Positions 48,170 to 59,809 of a DNA stretch of 64,000 nt are shown in pieces. Location: positions 12,192,902 through 12,256,901 of the forward strand of contig NC_058516.1 in assembly GCF_020382885.2 (NCBI RefSeq), read 5' to 3'. Source of the stretch: Scatophagus argus (lineage: Eukaryota > Chordata > Actinopteri > Scatophagidae). Each line of letters starts with the position of its first letter. Position 1 is the first letter of the stretch. A program made the translations under genes and the position numbers. The notes under the pieces were generated by a model that had not been told where the DNA came from, searched no databases, and was given only the letters and a program-made list of their open reading frames with translations.

Positions 48170-49240
48170 TGTCAAAGTTGAATTCGGAATATATATTGAG
48201 TCTGATTGACTAGTTGTCAAGGTTACAGATATCTAGAATGAACATTTCCAGTAGTAAAAAATTAAATGTTAGTATCGGGCATTAACATTTTGACTGTTGA
48301 TATCGGTATCTATTGGTATTATGGTCAAAATTACCTCATGGATATTGGCTTGGAATCCTAATTACTCAAAGAGATATTAAGTTCTTTTCCGACACAACAC
48401 ATAACAGTATCTTATTAAATATGGTGTAAGACAAAATTACATCCTATACACAAGTGTTTTTAAACTTTTTGCACACATTTGATTTGAATTCATCTCAGCC
48501 AGCAATGTTGTGATTATAGTCGTCCGCGCATAGACCTAACGGCTAAATTTGGGATGACAGCGAAAATTCAGTAAACATATAATCAAATGAAATAGTAATA
48601 CCACATAACTATTGTTTACTTTGCTTAGGACATCATGCATTTCACAAGCTGTGTAATAATAAGGAGATTTACCACCTATCATTTGCCACCAACATTTCAG
48701 GCCAATCCAAAACAATGGACACGAGTTCCTTGGCAATGTCTTTCTTTGAATTTTGGTTCTTTGATGCATAAGTAGCTGATATGCCAGTGTCAGTTAGGAT
48801 TTTGACCTGCTCTTTATTATAGAAACCAGCGTACTGACCAACAGGACAATTGCATTCTCTGAGCAGACCTTCTGGCTCCAATGGAAGCCCTGAAACATTA
48901 GCTGTTGGCCCCAGAGGCTAAATCATTTTCAGATGATGGGTTCTGTGACTGGTCAAATAGAAATACTGATATCTACATTTGCAATAACTGTTATTGATTG
49001 AAGGGCTTGCCATGACATGACAAGCAGAGACATATGCAGCAGCTTTTTAACATTTATTTAGTCTTGGTAATAGCAGTTGTTGATAGATACAATCAGTTGT
49101 TGATATCCATAACATATCAATCAATTGTTAATATCCTAACGTGTCAAAATTGTTTTTCAGATATCTTAAATTAACATTTTAACTAGTCAAAATGACATTT
49201 TGACATGTCAAAATATAATTTTCAGCCCTCATAATTACTT
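48170..49240. repeat. AT-rich element with repeated TTGACTAGT/TCAAAAT motifs
   Basis: Short motifs such as TTGACTAGT, AACTAGTCAAAATG and GACATGTCAAAAT recur, many in inverted pairs. The segment near 48340 (GATATTGGCTTGGAATCCTA) resembles GTGTTGGCTTGAAATTCTAA at 60.53 kb. GAAGGGCTTGCCATGACATG near 49000 resembles AAGGGCTTGTTATGATGCAA at 60.61 kb. It is probably one divergent non-coding transposon family. A minus-strand ORF (48681-48881) sits inside it. Confidence 0.4.
48681..48881 (-). pseudogene. Unrecognised short ORF, possible transposase remnant
   Basis: Sixty-seven or more codons are open, with QYAGFYNKEQVKILTDTGIS and AKELVSIVLDWPEMLVANDR. The composition is protein-like, with no low complexity, and the frame stays open slightly upstream of the Met. 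It lies inside a repeat-like region, which suggests a decayed element ORF. No family is recognised. Confidence 0.25.
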
Positions 49241-50738
49241 TTAAAATGGCAGCAGCAATATTGTAAGTAAATAAATATAAATATGCTATATACTCTGCAC
49301 GTACATTGTCCTGTCTCTTAAACTCTTCACCCGCTTCTTGTTCGACTTCAGAGATGAATGAGTTGTTGTCGGCTCAGTAAGGGTAGAATGACTGGACAAT
49401 TTCTGTTACATGCATTCATTCAGCTCTCAGTGAGCAGGCAGGAAAAGGCTGCTGGATCAGTTACAAACACATGGCTCTGTAATTACAGGAGGTTACCACT
49501 GTGTAGTAGCTAACAGAGGGATGTTGTTTCAAGGCACCACTAGAGCAGGTATTAAGTACCAGGTGTCACAGGGGCCAAATAGAGCTGGCCAAACCAGCCA
49601 TATCAGCCAGCCAAGCAGGCCAACAGCTGACCAATCAACAGTGTCTTAATGCTTAAAAGTTCTTTCTGTTACTTCCATCCAAGAACTTGTTTATTCTGTT
49701 TTTTTTGTTGTTGTTTTTTTTTTGTTAGTAGGTTGTCTCAAAATTTCTACTCTACCACTATTTTTAGCTCACTTTAAGCTTTCAACTATTCAAGTTCGGC
49801 TGCAACTCAAGCATCAAGTTAGATTAGATGAACTCTGGTAGGACTGTCACACGCTCTAAAATTAAGGTAGATTTTCTTTCATGACGTGCTTAATTGTCAA
49901 ATACTAAATGAAATATGAACACAGTAATTCATATCTTGTACATAATTGGCAAAGCACTGTAGACCAGGTGGGTTTTAAAGACTGAAACTGTAAGCCTATC
50001 CATCAAGAGTTTTCTTGACTTAGATGACACAAATGACATTTTCCTCACTGCTGGTATGGTATACAGTATTTTGTTTGTCCAGCTGCTGACAAATTACTCT
50101 AGAAAATAGTTTATAATCATAGTAATACATAATATTGAAGTATTATGGATGCTTCCAAAATCAACAGCTACAACTAGAGATCGTAGAGGTAAAACAATGA
50201 TGCTACAGCAAAGGGGAGCCAGGTCAGGGGGGGAGATGTCATCATTCCCACACTCCAAAATTAGGTATTAAGCCCTGACAGACACTGAGTCCCTGAACAC
50301 AAGGGCAGCTGACCTGAGAATGAAGATATGAAGATATATATATGTATATATCTATCTATATGTATAGATAGATATAAAACACCACAAACAAAGAAAACAT
50401 ACAGCATATATACACTACACTGATTAAAAGGGATTAGCATGTCCAGTTTCACAAGTTTCTATACATCATGTCTGTGGATCATCAAATTTAAAATCTGTTT
50501 GAGGACGTCATTTGTGCTTGAAAAACATATCTTATACCTAAGTGGTTGGCCAAGGAGTGCTTTATAAATACATAAAATACAGTGCTGTTCTCTCCTCGTT
50601 GCTAATGCCAGCAACCCAACATTGTCATATATTAAACAAAGATGCATTTTAAAAGCCAAAACAAACCTAAGGGTGGTGTGATAGATTGTATCAAGAGGTT
50701 TAAGGGTTGAGGCAGGAGGATGGAAAGTAAAGGACATC

Positions 50739-50977
50739 AATTCAATTCAATTCAGTTTATTTATATAGTGCCAATTCACAACAAAAGTTATCTCATGACA
50801 CTTTCCAGTTAGAGCAGGTCTAGACCAAACTCTTTAATTAAATTGTAATACAGAGAACCCAACATTCCCCGCTGAGCAACCACTTGGCGACGATGGCAAG
50901 GAAAAACTGCCTTTTAGAAGGCAGAAACCTCGGAGAAGACCCCGGCTCAAGATGGACGGCCATCTGCCTTGACCGGT

Positions 50978-51029
<52 letters not shown>

Positions 51030-51030
51030 A
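50739..51030 (-). repeat. Family A LINE 3' end with long (GA)n run
   Basis: The terminus at the left (TTCAATTCAATTCAGTTTAT) is followed by the core hairpin, AGACCCCGGCTCAAGATGGA and GACCGGTTGGGTTGAG. A (GA)n run of about 40 bases (50985-51027) corresponds to the (CT)n part of the other copies. Confidence 0.87.
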
Positions 51031-51289
51031 CCATAGTCAAGAACAAAAAGTTTGACTGGACAATTGGCTTTCAGCGTCATGTATTTGTCTGTAGACTAAT
51101 AAGAATATTTTCCGTCAACTTGTGTGACCATTAAGATTAATAATATTAATTTCGGTGGAACTGTTTGTTTTTTAGAGAGCTATCTGTATTTTGTTTTAGC
51201 TGAGTTTAACAGTGACGGGCAGAAAGTCTGTTCACAGGGCTTCAGATAACAGTATGGAGAAGGGAGATAGCATCACAGGTCACAGTTAA

Positions 51290-52253
51290 TCTACACCTCG
51301 GACTCCACCTACAACACCAGCAGATGTCACCTCCAGAAGTTCTATGATGACTCAGCCTTTGTTGGCTGTGTGTCTGAAGGGAATGAGATGGAGTACAGAT
51401 CAGTCATCGTGGACTTTGTGGACTGGTGTGAGCGCAACCACCTGTGCTTAAACACCAGTAAAACAAAGGAGATGGTGATTGACTTCCGGAGAAGGACACT
51501 ACCACTTACACCAGTGAACATCCAGGGCTCGGACATTGAGATGGTGGACAGTTACAAGTACCTGGGTGTCCACCTCAACCCAGTTTATGGTTGAGGTGGA
51601 CACCCAGGTACTTGTACTGGTCTGGTCACATAACACAGATGCCCTGTACAAGAAGGGCCAAAGTCGCCTCCACCTTCTGAGCAGACTGAGGTCCTTTGGA
51701 GTGTGCAGGCCCCTCCTAAGGACTTTTTATGACTCTGTGGTAGCCTCTGCTGTTCACTACACTGTGGTCTGTTGGGGACCGGGCAGCACGGACCGGGACA
51801 GGAAGAGACTAAATAAGCTGGTCAGGAGGGCCAGCTCTGTCCTGGGCTGCCCACTGGACTCTGTGGAGGAGGTGGGTGAGAGGAGGATGTTAGCCAAACT
51901 GACATCCATCATGGACAACGCCTCTCACCCTCTGCATCAGACAGTGGAGGCTCTGAGCAGCTCCTTCAGCAGCAGACTGCTACACCCTCAGTGTAGGAAG
52001 GAGCTACCGCAGGTCCTTCATTCCCACTGCTATCAAACTATATAATTCTATGGTCTAGTCCTCTTTCTTCCCTTATGAGGACTTGTATATAGCTTTATAG
52101 TATACTGTTTTTACTTACCTTGTAAATTGTTAATTTATCTTACCTCTACATTCTTTTGTAACTGTTTTTGCACACGCTTTGCTTTTTTCACTCCTCTTCT
52201 GTTCTTGTGAGCTGCCACAACAAGTGAATTTCCCCACTGCGGGATCAATAAAG
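51290..52253 (+). mobile_element. L2-type LINE: RT C-terminal region and 3' UTR
   Basis: Frames give YDDSAFVGCV (the catalytic Asp region, broken), NTSKTKEMVIDFRRRTLPLT and DIEMVDSYKYLGVHLN. After an inverted duplication the frame changes and gives a long stretch with ALYKKGQSRLHLLSRLRSFG, STDRDRKRLNKLVRRASSVL and LHPQCRKELPQVLH. The 3' UTR ends GTGAATTTCCCCACTGCGGG followed by ATCAATAAAGT. The 169-codon ORF from 51536 is this second frame. It is inactive because of the frame change and missing 5' half. Confidence 0.85.
51553..51616. repeat. Perfect 28-bp palindrome inside the LINE
   Basis: Arms 51553-51580 and 51589-51616 are exact reverse complements around the 8-base loop CAGTTTAT. The left arm is the normal coding sequence for YKYLGVHLN; the right arm is its inverted copy and causes the frame change. 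Confidence 0.95.
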
Positions 52254-52254
52254 T

Positions 52255-52562
52255 TGGGTTCCAGGTTCCCTGGGCCCTTCTATGTGGAGTGTGCATGTTC
52301 TCCCTGTGCCTGCGTCGGTTTTCTCGGGGTACTCCTTTTTCTTTGAACAATCCCAAAAACTTGAACATTAGGTTAATTTTCCACTTTACATTGCCCAGGT
52401 GTGAGTGTGTGTGTGTGTGTGTGTGTGGTTGTCTGTCTTTGTGTGTCAGTCCTGCAATTGACTGGCAACCAGTCCAGGGTGTACCCCGCCTCCTGCTGGG
52501 AGAAGCTTCTAACCTTCCACGACCCTGATGGATAAGCGGTGTAGAAAATGGATGGATGGAAC
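52255..52562 (+). repeat. SINE-like repeat, head missing, tail present
   Basis: Body TTCTATGTGGAGTGTGCATG, AACATTAGGTTAATTTTCCA, a (GT)n run, CAGTCCAGGGTGTACCCCGC and GATGGATAAGCGGTGTAGAA, then GGATGGATGGA. It joins directly to the LINE 3' end. Confidence 0.8.
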
Positions 52563-54260
52563 TACATTACACCACAACAACTTTCATTCCCTGGGAACCC
52601 GCTGCCTTAGTGTTCTGTTACACTGATTTATGAATAATTCATCCTGTCCTCATGATACACCATAACATGTGACTGACTTGGTCAAAGTCACGGTACATAA
52701 TGTCATGAAAAACTGAAAAGCACTAAAAAAATGTTGAATGTTGAAAAACACTGTCTTACAAACTATTACATGATTCTCCAGTTGATTGAACATATTTGTG
52801 TATATTGTTTCATGAGATAAAACTTAAGGTGCACAGAGTTCCTGCAGTAATACTAAGTTTGTCGGCAGTGATAGAAATGAGTACATTTATTCAAGGATTG
52901 TAGGTAAGTACACTTTCGAGGTACTCAGAGGGAGTTTTCACCACTTTATTAATCTGGCCACTATAATTAGAAGTTGTTTTTTTTAATAAATCCAGATTTT
53001 ACATTAAAAACTTACACACACTGTAGTTTATTTTGACTCATTCCCACCATCCTGCCGTCAACTACTCTCTGTATAACTCATTATGATTTAATCCTCCACT
53101 GGCAATAGTTCCCAACAATTGAACAACTTCCTGTTTTGAGTGGAAAAAATATCTGATAAATCCAAAGTTGTAGACGAGTTAGCAAACATTGTGGAGTTTT
53201 TCTGGTTCTTTTAAATTATAACATATGAAAGTAAGCCTAAATTTTTCTTTGTACCCTTAATTTTTATTTGCGCCCAAGTCTTAACACCACCTACAAGACT
53301 ACTACTAGATTTTTTAGAGTTCATTATGTTTCAGTTCTTTATATTTAGTCATGCTCATCATTAATAAAATATACTTCCTGCTGCCAATAGTCCATTATTG
53401 GTCATCTGTAAACACTTCCTCTTTCATGTGAAAACAGAGTCTTTCATATCTATATTGGAAGATCCTGGGATGACTTATCGAGTTGATAAACAGTATGTTG
53501 CTTGCTTCCTGCTACAAGCCATTCCTCTTCATACAAAATAATAAATCACAAGAAATCATCAAAGGAGTCCAGTGTTGGAGGTTCTTTTGTGCTTATTTAT
53601 TTTTCAAAAGAGCTATTTGGCTAAAATATTTAACTTATATTCTAATTTCATCACCGCGTAGATGCTCACCTAACAAACTCTGTTTGCTGTTAGATATGAT
53701 CAGTCCCCCAGCTCAGTAACCATCACATCTCAGACGACACCTGTGTCGCAAACCTACAAACAAGCCCCATAGCAACAAGCCAGGCCTGGAAGGAGTTAGC
53801 CCATTGACAGAGGGGAGCTAAGAATACACAAGTGGAAATGCAAAGCACTGAAGGAACTATAAATCAAATCATACATGCAACACTAATTATGAAAATAAAC
53901 TTGTATGTGTGTTGCCAGATAGATAGATAGATAGATAGATAGATTCCAGAACACAAGAGGGCAGTAGTGCTGCATGTGGAGAAAGGATCAACCTCTCCAG
54001 CTGGAACGATTGTCAAGCCACTGTAAATTACTGATCGTTTTGTTTGGTTTTTTTTTTTGCATTATATACAGAAAGTCAAAGTGCTTAAAAAACCATATAC
54101 CTTGGAGCACAATTGCACTACAAGTTAAAACAACAGGAAAAAATAAGATCAGACTCTATACAATAGTCATGTACGCTTTTTATATTAAGGACTTTTGATT
54201 GATGATTAAAAGAAGAACACGTTTAAAAGATATCTCAGGTGTTTCCACCTTGTCCCATTT
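52563..54260. other. Intergenic, no supported gene
   Basis: AT-rich sequence with an (AGAT)7 microsatellite at 53917-53944. Short ORFs show no domain. Confidence 0.4.
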
Positions 54261-54264
54261 TCAG

Positions 54265-54430
54265 TTTACGAACCGATGATGGTGAAACTGATGATCCACT
54301 ACGCCATCACTTCAGTCTCTCTGACGTTAAACTGTCTCGTTTGCAGAGGCGAACTGAACTTAGTCGGGGTGCCGCAGAAGTTGGAAGATGCAAGAGCCAT
54401 CATGTGGGGAGGTAGACGGAGCTTACACTG
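54265..54430 (+). other. Small ORF of unknown nature after an acceptor-like site
   Basis: After TTTCAG (54259-54264) the frame stays open to a TGA near 54429. It reads MMVKLMIHYAITSVSLTLNC, then GELNLVGVPQKLEDARAIMW. The stretch is richer in CpG than its flanks. No family is recognised. It could be chance, a pseudo-exon or conserved non-coding DNA. Confidence 0.2.
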
Positions 54431-56510
54431 AAGCAGTAATGAATTTAATTGGTGTGTTGGATTAGTGCTGGCTGTCAGCAGCTTGTTAATTCATCAGCAG
54501 CGCTGGGAATTGATGTCACACTTTGATCTGCTGATATAAACCAACAGCATTCGGTCGTGAACCTGGTTTCACATGACAGCATGACTGTGGATTCATTTAT
54601 GATAATTCTTATTCAATTAGTTTGGGTCTTTTATTGTGTTACTGGTACCTAATAGAATGGCCAGAAATATTTAGGAGTATTTAGGCACATTAATTACTTA
54701 CTATTCTCCTCTCAGTTTGGTCTCATGTAGCTATTGCCCTCTAGACATTGCAATTTTTAGAATTATTCAATGTAATCCTTATCAAAGCATGGCTGTCATG
54801 TCAGCAATTATTATATACTATTCACTAAGACTAATGTTTTCTGAGCCTCAGGTCTCATGGGTCAAAGTATTAAATCATTCTGTGTTTGGTGTGATTCAAT
54901 GAGCAGCGCAACCTGGGAGACTCTGGAGACAACAAGGCAAATCCAGAGCAGCTTAGCAATTATAAATGCACGTGGGACCAGTGATTATCTGTGGACAACC
55001 ACCAGTGTCATGAAGTGAAAGCTGCAGCTTGGAGATCAGCTCCAAGTGAGATATCCCTGCATGTGAGTGTCACTGAGGCTGCTGACAGAGCAGCTCGCCA
55101 ACGTTCATCATGTATAAATGGATGATAGTATGCCTACGCTGACATGGACGGAACCTTAACGCTAAATCCATTTTTATTTACTGACATCTACAATCGCTTT
55201 GTTAGACTACATCTATAGATCCTGGTCCCAGACTGTGCGTGTATTTTTTATTACAATACGCCATTCTCCATTTACCAGAGAAAATCCACTTATTCTGTCA
55301 TTTGGACCTCAAAATATCATTGAAAAATCAGGTTCTGTTCTCTATCTGCAACGTTCTAAAATTGTATTAACCCTGGGTGACAGTATCTGTAACACAATAC
55401 TCAAGTTGTGCCATTTGAATTTTATCCTTGAATAAGACGGTTAAAACTTTTTTAGATTTTTCACTACCATATGACTGCATATAGAGAAAGATGATATGTG
55501 AGCTCCCCAAAAATGAAGTCAAATTCTCTGGATTGGCCCCCGGTGGTAGGTTTTAGCACAGGTCATAAACCCCTGCCCCTTGGATGAAATAAATTTTTTC
55601 CCAAAGATTTTCGTCAATTTAGGTAGTTCTTATCCCTCTGATGTATGTTCAAGTGTTAATTTTTCTGATGAGTTCAATTTTAATTAATTATTTAATGCCT
55701 GACAGTTGAGCGCTGCTCATGCTTATGTCAAGTTTTTCTTGTTAATTTATTTTAATGGAAAGCTGGTCAATTTTAATACAGATGAACATTATTACAACAC
55801 AGTCTGTTAGACAAAGCTCATCTTTGTCATTATGACTAAGACTTTTTTAATGTACTCCCAATTTCGTGAAAAAAGATATTTGTTGGCTGTAACAGATTTC
55901 CCTTTCATGTCAGTCACACTAAGAAATGTCCATCATTGCCAATTGTGAATACTTCTTCTCTGTCTGCTCACCAAAAAGCAACAAGAGATTAACTTTAATC
56001 TAATTTACAGCACCTAATCTGACACAGCAGTGTGACCGCAGTCCAACCCCCCCATGCACACACTTAATTTAAAGACATGTTGCTCATAAAACACTCTAAA
56101 CGCTCACACATTTTCATGTTAATGTTAATGTGATATCCTTCCTGTTCAAACAGGTCAGCTGTTGAATGGAACAGTTTTGGGTTGCATGTTACAATAGTTT
56201 AACCTCAGGAGATCTGCTAACTAAATCTGTTTTCAAATAATTTTCCTTGTAATTCCAGCATTTTTTGGGGGGGGGGGGGGGGGGGGGGGGAACTACATTA
56301 TTTGGCATGTTCAGTGGTACACTTTAATTTCATTATTTCCAGTGAATTGGTAGACAAGACAGAGCAGATGGGCTGAACATGCAAAGACATCACATTTGTC
56401 CACAGGGAAACAAACAATTCAACATGAATCCAATAATAAGTCAATGTAAAAGGATGACATCTAGAATGATTCCATTTGAAGAAAGATTTGTTTAAAAGCC
56501 TGAACTGAAC
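54431..56510. other. Intergenic, no supported gene
   Basis: Contains a 24-base poly(G) run (56267-56290). The segment at 55530-55590 (GGTGGTAGG...CATAAACCCC) weakly resembles 960-1000. No coding region is recognised. Confidence 0.4.
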
Positions 56511-56514
56511 TCCC

Positions 56515-56657
56515 ATCTTGAGCCGGGGTCTGCTCCGAGGTTTCTGCCTTCTAAAAGCAGAAACCTCGTTTCTGTTTTTCTTCACCACTGTCGCTAAGTG
56601 CTTGCTCAAGGGGGAATGTTGGGCTCTCAGTATTACAGTTTAATTAAAGAGTTCAGT
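56515..56657 (+). repeat. Family A fragment with inverted hairpin, next to the tRNA gene
   Basis: CATCTTGAGCCGGGGTCTGC leads into an abnormal core. CGAGGTTTCTGC (56536-56547) is followed nine bases later by its exact reverse complement (56557-56568). It resumes with the normal CACTGTCGCTAAGTGCTTGC and stops at TTTAATTAAAGAG, losing the terminus. Confidence 0.85.
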
Positions 56658-56664
56658 GTTGTGT

Positions 56665-56746
56665 GTTGTCGTGGCCGAGTGGTTAAGGCGATGGACTAGA
56701 AATCCATTGGGGTCTCCCCGTGCAGGTTCGAATCCTGCCGACAACG
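56665..56746 (+). tRNA. tRNA-Ser (anticodon AGA)
   Basis: The acceptor stem GTTGTCG/CGACAAC pairs at all seven positions and G is the discriminator. The D-arm region TGGCCGAGTGGTTAAGGCG doubles as the A box. The anticodon stem ATGGA/TCCAT encloses CTAGAAA with AGA at 56698-56700. The long variable arm GGGG-TCT-CCCC is the class II mark of serine tRNAs. The T arm GCAGG-TTCGAAT-CCTGC supplies the B box. There is no intron. A short TTTT run near 56754-56757 can act as the pol III terminator. All parts are intact, so it is likely functional. It is the only tRNA gene seen. Confidence 0.97.
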
Positions 56747-56759
56747 GTGGAACTTTTGA

Positions 56760-58840
56760 CCGTTAATCTGGACAATCCTACTCCCACCTGCACTACATGT
56801 AAATATGGCACATTCACATCTTTAATTTTATTTTTAATACGGTTTCTATTTTACAATATTTAATATTTAATTGTTACTTACCTACCTTACCTACTTTTTT
56901 GGTAGCAGGGACACAAAAATTTCACTGCACATTGTACCATGCATGATTGCGTATGTGACAAATAAACCTATCTTCCATCTTGTATAAATTTCAAAGCAGC
57001 TCTTAAAATTATGAAACGTACAAAACAATGTATTTTAAAGATAGATTTTTAAATTTAAAGGTTGAGGTTCAGTTCTCAGCATGTGTGTGTGTGTGTGGGC
57101 GGTTGGGGGTATGGAAGCAGAGCTGAGACTGGTGGGGGCAGCTGAGGGATTGTCCTGCTCCTCTCTGAAAGCTAGAGGTGGAGTCTGATGTCTCACTTTA
57201 GCTGTCCACACAGTAAGAGGATTTACTCAGACTGGAAGGGATATAAATATAGTTGTGGCTCCTACCCCAATCAGTCCTGTTTATGAACCCATTGATGCTT
57301 AACACAACAAAGAAAATAACAAAAAATATAGATACTTTATTTGACAATGCAGGAGCACTATTTGTTAATCATTATTCATTTAAGATAATCGTATCATAGG
57401 AATTATTTTTTCCTTTATGTCTGAAGAGGTAGTGTGAGTCAGTCAAAAAAAACTGTCTTTAGTACTTTTAATATTGTGACAGATTAAATAAAATTGTCAG
57501 TCAGTAGTTTGTTGTCAGCTGATGAATACAAATTCCTTGATATCACACTGAATATATATTACAAATTTTATATATTAAAATTCGGTCGATTTTCATTCAT
57601 CTTAATAATTCTGGAAAATCAGCTGGCACACAATGCAAAGAAAAGTTTAGCCTCCGCAACATTTTTGAGATTGAAAATATGTTTTGTTTTCCCCTCCACA
57701 GTACATCTACACATTCAGAATAGTTGACTTGGTGACAAAAATATGTGTTTAATAGTAAAATAACCTTAAAACTTAAGATACAGCAACGCTTATGATCCAA
57801 TACAAATTAGGACAACATCTCTTTCTGTAACATATATGCTGTACAGCCAGTTTCCTTAGTGTACACTCTGACTGATTCTCAGGTTCTTTGTTTAACAAAA
57901 AAAACAGAGGATGATTACTTCCTCCCTCCTCCTTCTTCTCCCCCCACTCCTCCCTTATCCTCTGCTGCAGAGTGGAGGAACAGAAATCTACAGCAGAAGA
58001 TCTTGTCCAGAGAAAAGCATGTGTTGTTTGCTCCTGTGTTAAAAGACACTTACTAACTTTTTCGCAGCAGGATCTATATATATCTGAACATGAGTCTTTT
58101 GCTCTTCTGGCAGTTTCATTTTTTTTTACGTGAGGGAAGAAGAACAAACAAGGAGTAATATGGAATTCATTTAGAGATCATCCTGCCTTTTTCCTCACTG
58201 CTCGTCATCATTACTCGCATTCAGGTAAACAAAGCTCGCGCAGTAGATTGTGATCGCTGTTGATGTTAGAGAGGCAAAACTATTCTGAAGTCCTGAGCTT
58301 AAAATGTCACACTGGGTTGAAAATCTAATTTTAGCCAGTGTAATCTGGGAAGAAGGATTTGAGTTAACAGTGCTAAAGAAGAAACGTGCTGATCTAATGG
58401 GACTAAATTCAAACTGAAGCTGTTTTATTGTCTCTACATTAATCCAGTAAGACTGAGTCTTTGTTTTGACTGGTATGAATGTTTAGGCACAACTTTGTTA
58501 GGGTTAAGAAAAGATCATATTTTGCCCAAAATACCTGGTTGTATTACCACAAACGTGACTGAGCTCAGTTCTTTTGGGGTTAGCTGTTCTACTGCCAAAA
58601 AATCCCAATTAACATGGACATTTAATGACTCAGGCCTTAGTGTTAACAAAAATGCGATTATTAGAAGCCTTAATAATTAAACGTGTTGGAACAACTCGCC
58701 TTGCTGTTGGTTGTCACAGCAGTAGAGAAGGCTGAATATCGTGGCGTGATAAATGAAAGCGGGTATTTAAACGTCATTACTCGCTGCATTGCAATACTTG
58801 CTGAAGTGAATCGTTCTTGTTAACAGTTCCTCCTGTGCTT
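56760..58840. other. Intergenic upstream of cnga3
   Basis: No gene is supported. A TATA-type box TATAAATA near 57242-57249 follows a GC-richer stretch (57090-57240) and may be a promoter. Short ORFs at 57859-58147 overlap pyrimidine-rich sequence. Confidence 0.3.
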
Positions 58841-59040
58841 TGCTTGCTCTAAAAAGATGACATCTTCTAAAGAAAGAATGGTGAATGGCATGATGGTTAA
58901 CCTATCCGAGGACCCCTGTAGGAACCATACTGAGCCCCTACCTACCACTCTCTGTGAAATGTACACTGTCTCAGTAGGAACTTGTTTAAGTTTGTGGTTA
59001 TGTGCTAACCCTAACCCTAACCCTACCCTAACCCTGACCT
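58450..59040. repeat. Repeat-like block ending in telomere-type units
   Basis: CTAACCCTAACCCTAACCC and degenerate continuation occupy about 59004-59037. The preceding block reads like an interspersed repeat, but no second copy is in the window. A 66-codon ORF at 58857 runs into the telomeric-type repeat and is not supported as an exon. Confidence 0.4.
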
Positions 59041-59472
59041 TCCTTTTTCGCTTGTAAGAACAATTAATACGGATGTGTTCTGATGGATATCAACACACCA
59101 TTTCAGAAATGTGATAGCATTAAAGTACCACATAGTAATTGTTTGACTTTTAAATAGGCTATTTATACCTCAGGAATATTCAAGGAATAAATTTCAGATA
59201 TGTAACCCAAATTATCATATCCACTTCCAATATGTAGGTAAGTCATTTAAAATATCTACAATGACACTGACTAGTGGAAATTCCTTTTCTGACATCTAAT
59301 TTTCTTTTATGATTATTTATAAAGAAACAAAAGAACTGTAGATACAATTTTCGTTATTTATAGTAACTAGCAAAAATACACCATTCTTACCATTGAAAGG
59401 TAACACATACAACATTCTACACTCTACAACTACAGCAACATCTTCTCAAACCAAAACAAATGTGCACATTGT

Positions 59473-59720
59473 TCAGTTCAACTCAGTTCATTTATATAGT
59501 GCAAAATTGCAACAAAAGTTATCTCAAGCCACTTTCAAAACAGTAGGTCTAGACCATTCTTGTTTAATATAATCTAATACAGAGAGACCCAACAACAGGC
59601 AAAGAACCTCCGAGCAAACCCTGCCATCAACCTTGAGCACCTTTATAATAACAACAGCAGCAGCAATAATGATACTACTACTACTACTACTACTACAAAT
59701 AATAATAATATTGGTACCAG
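59473..59720 (-). repeat. Degenerate family A copy
   Basis: TTCATTTATATAGTGCAAAA and AAGTTATCTCAAGCCACTTT give the inverted terminus, followed by TCTAGACCATTCTTG. The hairpin core is mostly deleted (AGGCAAAGAACCTCCGAGCA). An ACT/AAT-rich tract (59670-59710) is the remains of the leader. Confidence 0.7.
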
Positions 59721-59809
59721 TCAGCCTCAAGCAGTCTAAGCTTACAGCTAGCCAGCCCTAACTATAAACTATAAGCTCCACAGGAGGAGCTTGATAACTG
59801 AAGGTTCTG

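Noticed and set aside
50985-51027. (GA)n run as an independent regulatory GAGA element
   Set aside because: It corresponds to the (CT)n segment found at the same place in other family A copies.
53917-53944. (AGAT)7 as part of a CRISPR-like or satellite array
   Set aside because: It is an ordinary tetranucleotide microsatellite without spacers.
58857-59057. ORF MTSSKERMVNGMMVNLSEDP as an upstream cnga3 exon
   Set aside because: No convincing donor in the right phase, and the frame runs into a telomere-type repeat.
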